This document shows, piece by piece, positions 26,009 to 35,721 of a DNA stretch of 64,000 bases. The stretch spans positions 1 through 64,000 of the forward strand of contig JACKDV010000025.1 of the NCBI GenBank assembly GCA_020633315.1, read 5' to 3'. Within the stretch, counting starts at the first letter, position 1. Each line of letters starts with the position of its first letter. Position numbers and translations under genes: made by a program. The stretch comes from Myxococcales bacterium (lineage in GTDB: Bacteria > Myxococcota_A > Polyangia > Nannocystales > Nannocystaceae). Under the pieces are notes generated by a model that ran no database searches, was not told where the DNA came from, and saw only the letters and a program-made list of their open reading frames with translations.

Positions 26009-28996
26009 GTGGCCGCCGTTTTGGCGGCGCCAAAACCACCCCGTGGCCACCGGGCGCTGAGCGATCGCTGGATCAGCTGGGTGCTGGCCCACCACCGAAC
26101 GATCCTGCTGGTGGGCGTCGTGCTCACCGTGGTAGCGGGCGTCTTTGCCGCGCGGCTCCAGGTGGACAGCGATCTGCGTGCGCTGCTGCCCAAGGACCAC
26201 CCGGTGGTCCGCAGCCTCGAGCAGATCGAGTCCACCTTCGGCAGCACCAACAGCGTCAACATCGTGGCGAAGGGCGGCACGGCGGAGCAGCGCCATGCCT
26301 TCACCGACGCCCTCGAGGAGCGGCTCGCCGGGCACCCGCTGTTCCGCGACGTGGAGCACGGGCTGCCCAGCCGCTTCTTCGCCGAGCGAGCGCTCTTCTA
26401 CCTGAGCGACGCCGAGCTCGACGAGCTCGAGCACCACATCGATGCGTGGACGCACTACAAGCTGTGCACCGCCACGCCCGACGCCTGCCTCACCGAGCCC
26501 GACCCGCAGGCCGAGCCGCGGCTGCGGGCCTTCGTGGAGGACAAGCGCGAGCGCTCGTGGCAGCGCACCGGCTTCAAGGACCGCTACGAGCGCGAGGGCA
26601 TCGAGGCCGAGGTGATGCTGGCCTACCCGCACCAGCCCGCCAGCCAGCTCGACGTGGCCCGCGACGTGACCGCGGCGGCGCGCGAGCTGGCGACCGAGGT
26701 CTACGAGCGCCCGGACGCGGTCTGGGCCGGCGGCGCGATGACCTACAACATCATCGGCCCCTACGTGGTCAAGGCGGACGAGCAGGCCACGATCCTGCGC
26801 GACATGGCGCGCAGCGGGCTGTTCGCCTTCGTGGGGGTGGTGGCGATCCTCTACTTCCTGTTCCGCTCGCACCGCGCGGTGCTGGTGCTGCTGGTGCCGC
26901 TGATGTGCGGCGTGGCCTGGTCGCTGGGCGCCACCCAGCTCGTGCTGGGGCACCTCAACGTCATGACCAGCACGATCTCCACCGTGGTGATGGGGGTGGG
27001 GATCGACGCGGGGATCCACTTCTTCAGTCGCGCCAAGCGAGCGCGGCTCGAGCACGACGACGGCGAGGCGATCCGCCGGGCCTTCGACGGCCTGGTGATC
27101 CCGCTGCTGGTGGCCTCGAGCACCACCATCGGCGCCTTCGCCAGCATGGCCAGCTCCGACTTCCCGGCCTTCCGCGAGTTCGGGATCATCGCGGCGATGG
27201 GCGTGGCCCTGTGCCTGCTGAGCATGGTCACCATGCTCCCGGCGCTGTGCTACCTGGTGGGGATCAAGAAGCTCCGCTCGAGCCGCCCCGAGGGCCACTC
27301 GAGCCTGGCCACCCGCCTGGTGCTGGCGCGCCCGGGGCTCTTGTTCATCGGGCTGGTGGTGGTGAGCGTGGTCGCCCTGCAGGGCGCGCGGAAGGTCCAG
27401 TTCGAGTACAACAACCGCGAGCTGCAGTCGGACCACGCGCGGGAGAACACCCAGCCCGACGCCAAGCTGATCTCGAAGGTCTTCGGCAAGGACATCCACG
27501 CCGCGGTGCTGGTGCGGCCCACCCTCGAGGAGGCCCGCGAGACCCTCGAGCGCGCGCGGGCGCGACACGCCGCGCGCGTGGCCCAGGGCGACTCGGTGGT
27601 GGCCGAGCTCTTCGGCGCCCCGGACCTGCTGCCCGAGCCCGGGCTCGACATGCAGGCGCGGGCCCGTCGCATCGCCGCGCTCCAGCGCGAGCACGGCACG
27701 CTCATCGATCAGCTCCGCGAGCACGCGGGCCTGCCCCCGCGCGAGCCTCCGCCGGGGACCAAGGACAAGGGCGGCGGCGACTGGGACGACTGGGACGACG
27801 AAGGGGGCGAGGAGCCCGAAGGGGCCGAGGACGGCGGCAGCGAGGCGCCGCCCGAGGGCGCCGTGGAGGTCGCCGACGACTGGGACCAGTGGGACGGCAG
27901 CGACGACGAGGACGAGGCACCGTCTGGCGAGGGCGAGGGCGAGGCGCCGCGCGGCGACACGGCCCCGGCCGACGATACCGCCCCAGCCGAGGGCGAGGCA
28001 CCGCGCGGCGACACGGGCCCGGCCGACGACACGCCGGCCGACGACGCGACCCCGGGCGGCGGCGGAGCCCCCAGCGAAGGCGCCGCGCCGATCAAGGCGG
28101 CGGCCGAGGCCGGCGACGACCCGGCGGCCCTCGGCGACGACTGGGACCAGTGGGACGGCAGCGACGACGACGCGACCGCGCCCCGCGAGCCCGCGCCCGA
28201 GGCCGCCGCGCCCGAGCCCACGCCGACCGAGCCGGCGACCGGCGAGGGCGAGGAGCTGAGCAAGGAGGACGCCGAGCTGCTGCTCGAGATGTTCGAGGCC
28301 CAGCCCTTCACCATCGACGATCTGCCGCCGGTGCTGCTCAACAAGGTGCGGGCCAGCGACGGCTCCTACGGCCTGTTCGCCTACCCGGCCTTCGACGTCG
28401 CCGACATGCAGAAGGGCCTGATCTTCATGGAGGAGACCACGGCCTACCTCGACGATCCGCAGGACGCGATCTTCGTGGGCGAGGCCGTCGTGTACGCGGC
28501 CATGTTCCACATGCTGCGCGAGGAGGCACCGGTGGTGCTGGGGATGGCCATGGTGCTCATCGCCCTGCTGGTGTTCTGGCAGCTGCGCTCGCTGGGCCTG
28601 ATGCTGATGACCCTGGTCCCGCTGCTGCTGGCCATGGTGTGGCTGCTGGGCCTGATGGGCGCGATCGACCTGCGCTTCACCCTGTTCAACCTGCCCATCC
28701 TGCCCGCGATCCTCGGCATCGGGGTGGACAACGGGGTGTACCTGACCGACCGGATCCGCCGCTCGCCGTCCACCCCCGAGGGCCTCGCCGACGCGCTGCA
28801 GGAAACGGGCGGAGCGATCCTGGCCGCGACGGCGACCACGGCGGTGGGCTTCGCCGCGTTCATGGTCGCCGACTCGGGCGGGGTGCGGGGCATCGGCAGC
28901 CTGGCCGTGGCGGGCATCCTGCTCGCGGCCACGGCCGCGCTGCTGGTGCTGCCCACGCTCACGGCCCTGCTGCAGCGCCGACGCCGAGGCCAGTAG
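26009..28996 (+). CDS. MMPL/RND-superfamily transporter with large acidic insert
   Basis: 995-aa inner-membrane exporter of the RND superfamily (MMPL/hopanoid-exporter-like). The first membrane segment (about 27-48) and a periplasmic domain are followed by a membrane cluster with 'VVMGVGIDAGIHFF' and the sterol-sensing-like core. After a second periplasmic segment comes another cluster with 'PAILGIGVDNGVYLTDRIRR'. Between the halves lies a low-complexity acidic stretch of about 170 residues (roughly 585-750) rich in Asp, Glu, Gly, Ala and Pro, with 'DDWDQWDGSDD' present twice. It probably moves lipids or hydrophobic compounds. GTG start at 26009. It follows the SGNH gene by 172 bp on the same strand. 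Confidence 0.88.
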   Translation: MAAVLAAPKPPRGHRALSDRWISWVLAHHRTILLVGVVLTVVAGVFAARLQVDSDLRALLPKDHPVVRSLEQIESTFGSTNSVNIVAKGGTAEQRHAFTDALEERLAGHPLFRDVEHGLPSRFFAERALFYLSDAELDELEHHIDAWTHYKLCTATPDACLTEPDPQAEPRLRAFVEDKRERSWQRTGFKDRYEREGIEAEVMLAYPHQPASQLDVARDVTAAARELATEVYERPDAVWAGGAMTYNIIGPYVVKADEQATILRDMARSGLFAFVGVVAILYFLFRSHRAVLVLLVPLMCGVAWSLGATQLVLGHLNVMTSTISTVVMGVGIDAGIHFFSRAKRARLEHDDGEAIRRAFDGLVIPLLVASSTTIGAFASMASSDFPAFREFGIIAAMGVALCLLSMVTMLPALCYLVGIKKLRSSRPEGHSSLATRLVLARPGLLFIGLVVVSVVALQGARKVQFEYNNRELQSDHARENTQPDAKLISKVFGKDIHAAVLVRPTLEEARETLERARARHAARVAQGDSVVAELFGAPDLLPEPGLDMQARARRIAALQREHGTLIDQLREHAGLPPREPPPGTKDKGGGDWDDWDDEGGEEPEGAEDGGSEAPPEGAVEVADDWDQWDGSDDEDEAPSGEGEGEAPRGDTAPADDTAPAEGEAPRGDTGPADDTPADDATPGGGGAPSEGAAPIKAAAEAGDDPAALGDDWDQWDGSDDDATAPREPAPEAAAPEPTPTEPATGEGEELSKEDAELLLEMFEAQPFTIDDLPPVLLNKVRASDGSYGLFAYPAFDVADMQKGLIFMEETTAYLDDPQDAIFVGEAVVYAAMFHMLREEAPVVLGMAMVLIALLVFWQLRSLGLMLMTLVPLLLAMVWLLGLMGAIDLRFTLFNLPILPAILGIGVDNGVYLTDRIRRSPSTPEGLADALQETGGAILAATATTAVGFAAFMVADSGGVRGIGSLAVAGILLAATAALLVLPTLTALLQRRRRGQ

Positions 28997-29021
28997 CCCT
29001 CGGCACCGGCAGACCTGCGGG

Positions 29022-30515
<1,494 letters not shown>

Positions 30516-30559
30516 CCGACCACGCTAGGCGGAGGGGCTCGCCCGTCTCGATGCCTTCG

Positions 30560-30610
30560 CCTCCAACCACCTCCACCACCTGGCCGCAGGGCCCTGGAGG
30601 TCGTTGGAGG
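30560..30610 (-). terminator. Imperfect inverted repeat between two leftward genes
   Basis: CCTCCAACCACCTCCA (30560-30575) pairs with 30595-30610 at 15 of 16 positions, with a 19-nt loop. It lies in the 109-bp gap after the stop of the regulator-like gene and before the start of the POT transporter, both leftward. It could be a terminator for the former or an operator for the latter. Confidence 0.5.
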
Positions 30611-30624
30611 TGTCGAGGCGAGGG

Positions 30625-31665
30625 TCAGGATATGCTTGCATTCGGGGCGGAGCCAGGCGATCGAGGACGTCGACGAACCCGGCCCACGCTCCGCTCGTCG
30701 GCGAGGCAGTAGTGGCCATTGGTATTCAGCAGAGCATCCTTCCCTCCCCGCAGGCGGCTGCGCATCCGGTTGACCAGGTTCGAGGCCTTCTGGAGCTGCT
30801 CGGCTCGCTCCGCGTGCTCGGGGGCGATGGCCTCGCCCAGCTCGCGGGTGCGGATGCCGGGCAAGCCGCGCAGGCGTGCCTTCACCAGGGCGCGCCAGCC
30901 GAGCGCCTCTTGCCCGTCGGATGCCATCTCCACGAGCCCACCGTCGACCCCAACCCCGGCCAGCCCCAGTCGCCCCGGGCGATCCTCCCACAGCACCAGG
31001 TCGAGCTCCTCGTCGACCCGCTGCCGGTCCTCGGCGTCGGCGGTGAGCCACTCGCTGCGAGCCCGCCCCGTGCGCTCGAGCTCGAGCGGGAAGGCCTTGC
31101 GCAGCAGCCGGGCCAGCCGCGGCACCAGGGTCGTCTCGAGCTCGTCCTTGTCGAGCACGTCCTTGAAGCTGAATCCGGCGTCCTCCATGTCGGCGGCGAA
31201 GCGAGCGTGGAAGACCCGCTTGTTCGACATGAAGTTGCACCGGGGCGCGCGCGAGGAGGGGTACTTGCCCCGCACCATGCTGGCGAGGTCGATCGATTCC
31301 CAGCATCGATCGTCCGGCACGAAGCTCAGGGTCTCGAGCTGGATGTCCTGCAGCAGCACGCCGCGGGGCGCCAGCAGCCCCCGCACCACACGGGCGCACG
31401 CGGGCAGCTCCTGGAGGGCCTCGGCGGGCAGCTCCTGCTGCCGCTGGGGATCGCTCGGGTCCATGCTGGCGACGACCCGCAGCTCGGGGAACGAGCTCGT
31501 CCAGCGCTCGAGCGCGGCCTGGGTGTCGAGCCCGCGCTCGTCCAGGCACATCACCGTCAGGCGCGGCAGCAGCTCGGGCCACTGCCGATGCAGGACATCG
31601 AGGAGCTCGTCGATGTGATCGACGTGGTCCTCGATGATCACCACGGGACGATGAGGATGCTCCAT
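30625..31665 (-). CDS. Unrecognised protein, receiver-like N-terminus, divergent from sensor kinase
   Basis: 346-aa cytoplasmic protein. The first 90 residues resemble a receiver domain by eye: 'RPVVIIEDHVDHIDELLDVL' (acidic pair at the end of strand 1, helix 1) and later strands 'LTVMCLDE' and 'LRVVASMDP'. No convincing phosphorylation-site Asp plus Lys/Thr set can be assigned. The centre carries a conserved-looking core, 'GVLLQDIQLETLSF...CWESIDLASMVRG...RCNFMSNKRVFHARFA', of no family I can name. The C-terminal half is charged and helical. ATG 31665 overlaps the ATG of the divergent sensor-kinase gene by two bases. The pairing suggests an unorthodox signalling couple (inference). Confidence 0.72.
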   Translation of the reverse strand: MEHPHRPVVIIEDHVDHIDELLDVLHRQWPELLPRLTVMCLDERGLDTQAALERWTSSFPELRVVASMDPSDPQRQQELPAEALQELPACARVVRGLLAPRGVLLQDIQLETLSFVPDDRCWESIDLASMVRGKYPSSRAPRCNFMSNKRVFHARFAADMEDAGFSFKDVLDKDELETTLVPRLARLLRKAFPLELERTGRARSEWLTADAEDRQRVDEELDLVLWEDRPGRLGLAGVGVDGGLVEMASDGQEALGWRALVKARLRGLPGIRTRELGEAIAPEHAERAEQLQKASNLVNRMRSRLRGGKDALLNTNGHYCLADERSVGRVRRRPRSPGSAPNASIS

Positions 31666-34096
31666 GCCGCCGACCCATCGTAGTCCAAGCCCGCGCTCGC
31701 CCACCACCACGCTCCGGCGTCGGCGTTGGGTGATCCTGGGGCTCGCGGCGCTGGTCGTGGGCCTGGGCGCGTGGTGGACCCACCGCGCGTTCGAGACCCA
31801 GCTCGACAGCGGGCGCGCCCAGACGCTGACCCGCTTGCTGGCCACCTCGCACGCGCCACGGATGGTGGAGGCGCCCGGCGTGGAGGCGTGGCTGCTCGAC
31901 CTGCTGCAAGAGGCGGGCGTGGACGAGGCGCTGCTCCGCCCCGCGCGAGATCCTCCGCCCGAGATGAGGCCCGTGGGCGCGCGGCTGCACCAGCCGCCGC
32001 CCTCGACGCCGCCGGCCCGCGCCGTGCTGGTCGATCCCCCGGCGGAGGCGATCGATGCCACGCACCAGCTCGAGTCGCTGCGCCTGGTCAAGCACCTGCA
32101 CCTGGGCGAGCAGACCCTGGTGCTCACCCGTCGGCGCGGCCAGTTCGAGGCCGAGCTCGAGCCCGACCTGCAGCGGGCCGCCGCGCACCTGGTGGCCATC
32201 GCCGACGCGTGGGCTCGGCCCACCGCGGCCGACGGCGAGGCGCCCCTGCCCCACCTCATCCGGCTGTACGCGATCATGGAGGACGGCAGCTTCCTGTCGC
32301 TTCCGTTCCCCGAGCCGGCGCGCCCCGACGAGCCCCGACCGCATGCCTCGGCGCTCGAGGAGGAGACCCTGCAGAGCCAGCGTCGGCCGCGGGCTCCCAG
32401 CCTGGTCTCGGGCGGGGCCTTCCTCGACCTCGACTTCGGCCAGTCACTGGACGCTCAGACCCACTACTCGGGGGTCTACACCGACGTGGGTGGGTCGGGC
32501 TTCGTGGCCACCGTCTCGGTGCCCATGCAGTACGCGGACAATGGCGCCAAGCTGGTGATCGCGGCCGACGTCGCGGTGGACGTGGAGCTGCAGCGCCTGG
32601 TGGACGCGGCCGGTCCCTACCTACGGCTCACCGTGACCGAGCCCGTGCCGCTGCCGGACTCGCCGTGGTGGCAGCCGTGGAGCACGCTGGCCGGGCGGCT
32701 GCGCCCCGACGTGCCCGAGGCCCTGCGTCGCGAGGTGCAGGAGCAGGTGCTGCGGGAGGGTCGGGAGCAGCTCGGGATGCCGCTGAGCCCCGTGGTCCAC
32801 CGCCGCCTCGACAGCGGGCGCGGGGCCCTGTTCGCGCTGCAGGTCCGCCGCCATCGCTGGCTGGTGGGCTGGGCCGTGGAGACGCCGGCCTCGGTGCCCT
32901 GGGGCCCGATGGTGGTGATCCCGGGCCTGCTGGTGCTGCTGCTTGTGTGGGCCGAGCGACGGTGGGCCCGCAGCGAGGCCGAGCGCGACTCGGCCCACGC
33001 CGCGCTCGAGCTGCTCGGGATCCCGCTGGTGATCGTCGACCCCAACGACGACACCGTGGTGTGGGCCAACGCGGCCGCCGATGCGCTGGGGCTGCGGCCC
33101 GGGCGATCGTTCGGCGACGAGGTGGCCCCCGATCCCGGCTCGCGCTCGCACTACCAGCACGAGCAGGTGGCCGGGCGGCGACGAGCCTACGGCGTGCACC
33201 TGCGTCAGAGCGACGGTCGACCGGCTCGCTTCGCGCTGGTCCGCTCGATCTCGCTGAGCGAGCCGCTGCCCGGGCTGGGTGCGGCCCACCACCGCCTGGG
33301 CCTGGTGATCGTGGTCGACGACGAGGCCGAGCTCGCGCCGGTGCTCGACGAGCGCGACACGGCCGCCCGCCAGGACGAGCGCGACCGCCTGGCCACGCTG
33401 CTCGACCACGGCGCCGACACCCTGGCCCGGGTGCTCGCGCGGCGGCTCGAGCATGCGCGCTCCGAGGACGAGCTGGCGTTCTGCCGCTGGCTGGCCGAGT
33501 ACCTGCTGTGGCGCCTCCGCGTGGGCGAGTGGGTGCTGGGCCACTGGGGAGGGGCGCCCCGGCTCGAGGCCCAGCGCATCCTCGGGCCCCGGCACCTGCA
33601 CGGCACGCTCGAGCGCTACGAGCAGATCTTCGCGGTGGTGCGTGACGACGATCGGCTGCGGGCCCAGCTCCACTGGAGCAACGGCATGCTCGCCTCGCCA
33701 GCGCCCGGCGGCGGCGTGGCGAGCCCCGTGATCGAGTCGGAGGTGGACTGGCCCGACGGCTACCGGCTCACCATGCCCACCGACGGGGTGTTCGGCTTCT
33801 TGCTGGGCGAGCTGCTCGTCAACGCGGTGGAGCACGGGGCCCCGGGCTCCACCATGGAGCTCGAGGCCGTCGTCGACCGCGGGCGTCGCGAGCTGGACCT
33901 GCGGCTGAGCAACCCGGTGGTCGAGGCCTCGGGTCCGTCCGAGCCGCGGGACAAGGCCTACGGCGGCCGGGTGATCACCAAGGAGCTGGCGCGGCTGTGC
34001 GGGTGGACGCTCACGCAGGGACCAGAGGGTGGTGCCTACGTCGTGCGGCTCGTCTGCCCCCTCACCCAGCAGCGCGAGGCCACCGAGACCGACTGA
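31664..34096 (+). CDS. Membrane sensor-kinase-like protein (PAS plus GHKL ATPase)
   Basis: 810-aa protein. Membrane segment 1 (about 22-39) and segment 2 ('VVIPGLLVLLLVWAERR', about 417-433) flank a 370-residue extracytoplasmic sensor region. After it come a PAS-like domain ('LLGIPLVIVDPNDDTVVWANAAADALG', about 445-550), a coiled linker, and a GHKL ATPase with an N-box 'LLGELLVNAVEHGAPGS' (about 712-728) and 'AYGGRVITKELARLCGWTL' near the end. No ordinary H-box and no clear DxGxG G1 box are visible, so phosphotransfer activity is uncertain. ATG 31664 has TGAGGA upstream and shares two bases with the divergent gene's ATG. Confidence 0.83.
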   Translation: MPPTHRSPSPRSPTTTLRRRRWVILGLAALVVGLGAWWTHRAFETQLDSGRAQTLTRLLATSHAPRMVEAPGVEAWLLDLLQEAGVDEALLRPARDPPPEMRPVGARLHQPPPSTPPARAVLVDPPAEAIDATHQLESLRLVKHLHLGEQTLVLTRRRGQFEAELEPDLQRAAAHLVAIADAWARPTAADGEAPLPHLIRLYAIMEDGSFLSLPFPEPARPDEPRPHASALEEETLQSQRRPRAPSLVSGGAFLDLDFGQSLDAQTHYSGVYTDVGGSGFVATVSVPMQYADNGAKLVIAADVAVDVELQRLVDAAGPYLRLTVTEPVPLPDSPWWQPWSTLAGRLRPDVPEALRREVQEQVLREGREQLGMPLSPVVHRRLDSGRGALFALQVRRHRWLVGWAVETPASVPWGPMVVIPGLLVLLLVWAERRWARSEAERDSAHAALELLGIPLVIVDPNDDTVVWANAAADALGLRPGRSFGDEVAPDPGSRSHYQHEQVAGRRRAYGVHLRQSDGRPARFALVRSISLSEPLPGLGAAHHRLGLVIVVDDEAELAPVLDERDTAARQDERDRLATLLDHGADTLARVLARRLEHARSEDELAFCRWLAEYLLWRLRVGEWVLGHWGGAPRLEAQRILGPRHLHGTLERYEQIFAVVRDDDRLRAQLHWSNGMLASPAPGGGVASPVIESEVDWPDGYRLTMPTDGVFGFLLGELLVNAVEHGAPGSTMELEAVVDRGRRELDLRLSNPVVEASGPSEPRDKAYGGRVITKELARLCGWTLTQGPEGGAYVVRLVCPLTQQREATETD

Positions 34097-34106
34097 GCGA
34101 CCGAGC

Positions 34107-34170
34107 GCCGGATCGGAGCGCCGGATCGGAGCCCCACATCAGGACCCCGGATCGGAGCGCCGGATCAGAG
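34107..34170. repeat. Four copies of a 12-13 bp repeat between convergent genes
   Basis: GCCGGATCGGAG occurs at 34107 and 34120 (13-bp period). CCGGATCGGAG is at 34147 and GCCGGATCAGAG at 34159, so the array is two pairs separated by 27 bp. It fills the 68-bp gap between the sensor-kinase stop (34096) and the stop of the next leftward gene (34165), which the last copy overlaps. Function unknown. Confidence 0.7.
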
Positions 34171-34695
34171 GGCCGAGTACACCGCGTGGCGACCCACGCC
34201 GATGCGCTCGAGCCGGCCTTCCTTGACCAGCGCCGTCAGGTGGTGGCGCAGCACCTTGCGATCGAGACGGCTGTAGTCCTCGATGTCGTCGAGGGTGACG
34301 TCTCCGTTGCCCTCCACGAAGGGCATGACCAGGCGAGTGAACTCCTCGAGGTCGATCCCGCCGTCCTCGGGCTCGGCCTTGGCCTTGGTCTCCTTCTCGG
34401 CCTTCTCGGCGTAGGCGTCCTCGAGCTCGTCCTCGAGGATCCGTCGCTTGCGGCGACGGCCGTTGGCCTCGGCCTCGGCGGGCGCCGCCGAGAATGCATC
34501 GCGCAGGTCGCCGAGGGTGATCTTGGCGAACTGCGCCCACAGGCCCCGCGAGCTGAGGTAGCCGACCAGATCACCGAGGGTGACGGTCTGTGGGTTGCGC
34601 AGCCCCTTGAGGGTCTCCAGTGCGCTCAGGCGCTCCAGCTCGTCGTAGGTGCCACCGACCTGGGACTGGAAGATCGCGCTCGCGTCCTTGGGCAT
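34165..34695 (-). CDS. Small protein with C-terminal helix-turn-helix-like segment
   Basis: 176-aa cytoplasmic protein of unknown role. The N-terminus has two copies of a short motif, 'TVTLGDLVGYLSSRG' and 'KITLGDLRDAFSAA', reading like repeated helical hairpins. A highly charged coiled segment with a basic patch ('NGRRRKRRILEDELEDAYAEKAEKETKAK') follows. The C-terminus, 'DVTLDDIEDYSRLDRKVLRHHLTALVKEGRLERIGVGRHAVYSAL', has the spacing of a winged helix-turn-helix, suggesting DNA binding. ATG 34695 with AGAGAGA upstream. It faces the 1-kb regulatory region before the ribonucleotide reductase gene and could be the regulator acting there (speculation). Confidence 0.72.
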   Translation of the reverse strand: MPKDASAIFQSQVGGTYDELERLSALETLKGLRNPQTVTLGDLVGYLSSRGLWAQFAKITLGDLRDAFSAAPAEAEANGRRRKRRILEDELEDAYAEKAEKETKAKAEPEDGGIDLEEFTRLVMPFVEGNGDVTLDDIEDYSRLDRKVLRHHLTALVKEGRLERIGVGRHAVYSAL

Positions 34696-35036
34696 CGTCT
34701 CTCTGTTCGTCGTCCTCGTCGTGGACCCATGCCCGGGCTGCCGCAAGCCGGGCCGAGGTGGGAGACGAGATGTTCGTGTCGCGTGGGAGGCTCGGGCGAC
34801 GGCGCATGCTAGTCAGGCGCCCCAATACCCAATCCTCGAACGTGGTGCTCGATGATCATGAGGCATCGGGCCCGGGAGGCGCAAGTGCCAGTGGGGGAAG
34901 GCTCTACGGTTCGGTGCCCGTGCATCCCGTTTTGGCAGTCGTCGGGTCGAGCGAGCGCGGGCCTCGAGCGGGTCGTGCCGTGGCCGGTTGGTGTCGCGCG
35001 ATGCTCGCTTGGTGTCGCTCGTGTGACGGGTGGGAC

Positions 35037-35060
35037 ACGGGGAGGAGATCTCCTCCCCGT
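35037..35060. promoter_or_regulatory. Perfect 24-bp palindrome (operator candidate)
   Basis: ACGGGGAGGAGA (35037-35048) is followed at once by its exact reverse complement (35049-35060), giving a 24-bp perfect dyad with no spacer. An unspaced palindrome folds poorly as RNA, so a homodimeric DNA-binding protein is a better explanation than termination. It lies 685 bp before the nrdJ start and 340 bp from the divergent small gene at 34695. Confidence 0.6.
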
Positions 35061-35369
35061 TCGAAAATGCGTGCGCCATCGTCGGGCCCCGGTGGGGACC
35101 TGGGGATGGCGAGTGGATGCTCCAACCGAGCGGCCGGGAAGCGGAGGGATGGGCGTGGACCACGGGGGTCGCCGGGGCCCCGAGGGATGCCCACCAGGAC
35201 GATGATCGGCATGCGCCCGGGCGCCATGGGCGGCATTCCCGCTACGGCTCCTGGAGCCGAGCTGACCGGCGGTCTTGGGGACAACCCTGTGGATGAGTTG
35301 GGGATTGAGGAAACCGGCTCGTTAGCCGAATATGTGGAGAAAGTCCCGGCCAAGACTCGTGTCGAGTTC

Positions 35370-35399
35370 TTGCGTCACCCCCATATGTTGTGGTTTATA
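35370..35399 (+). promoter_or_regulatory. Candidate nrdJ promoter with NrdR-box-like site
   Basis: -35-like TTGCGT (35370-35375), an 18-bp spacer, then -10-like TTTATA (35394-35399). The spacer contains CCCCATATGTTGTGG (about 35379-35393), close to the NrdR repressor consensus (ACAC-A-TATN-TTGTGT type). A second ATATGTGG-containing site is at 35328-35338, 53 bp upstream (about five helical turns). NrdR represses ribonucleotide reductase genes in many bacteria, which fits the downstream gene. No nrdR gene is in the window. Confidence 0.5.
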
Positions 35400-35721
35400 G
35401 GTCCCCCCGCCCCAAGGGGTTGGGGGTGACGGCGCTCCGGGGTGACCCGCGGTGCCGACCGAAGACCCGGTCGTGCCACACCCCGGCGCGGCCTCCGAGC
35501 GACCGAGAAGGCTCGACATCAACGGCCGACGAGGAGCCCCCTTCGTCGTCCGCAGGCGGTAGGTCGTCCCTGCACGCCGGCGTTTCCACGCTCCAGCCAC
35601 CGATCACCCACGACGACCACCGCGTTCATCGCGCCCTCGTGCTCGCTCGTACATCCTTGCTCGTTCCCCTTCGCTCCCGACGCTCGCTCTTCCTCGCGTT
35701 CCCGCTACCGGAGTCCCCCCA

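Larger units (their letters stand above)
34696..35721. promoter_or_regulatory. 1-kb non-coding region upstream of ribonucleotide reductase gene
   Basis: No credible gene: every long frame across it reads low-complexity Arg/Ser/Gly/Pro peptides, and base composition is lower in GC and less codon-like than the flanks. It contains two 10-bp direct repeats TTGGTGTCGC at 34988 and 35009 (21-bp period), a perfect 24-bp palindrome at 35037-35060, a DnaA-box-like TGTGGATGA at 35288-35296, and a promoter with an NrdR-box-like site at 35370-35399. A CCCC/GGGG-rich hairpin (about 35403-35426) would form at the 5' end of the transcript. The leader from the predicted start to the nrdJ ATG would be about 315 nt. 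No cobalamin-riboswitch core (GCCACTG box) is visible. Confidence 0.6.

Noticed and set aside
34852..35429. Open frames on both strands across the nrdJ upstream region as genes
   Set aside because: They read Arg/Ser/Gly/Pro-rich low-complexity peptides, overlap each other, cross the palindrome and have no ribosome-binding site.
35400..35721. Adenosylcobalamin riboswitch before the B12-dependent reductase gene
   Set aside because: Expected on biological grounds, but neither the GCCACTG box nor the usual stem arrangement is visible; a covariance-model search would decide.
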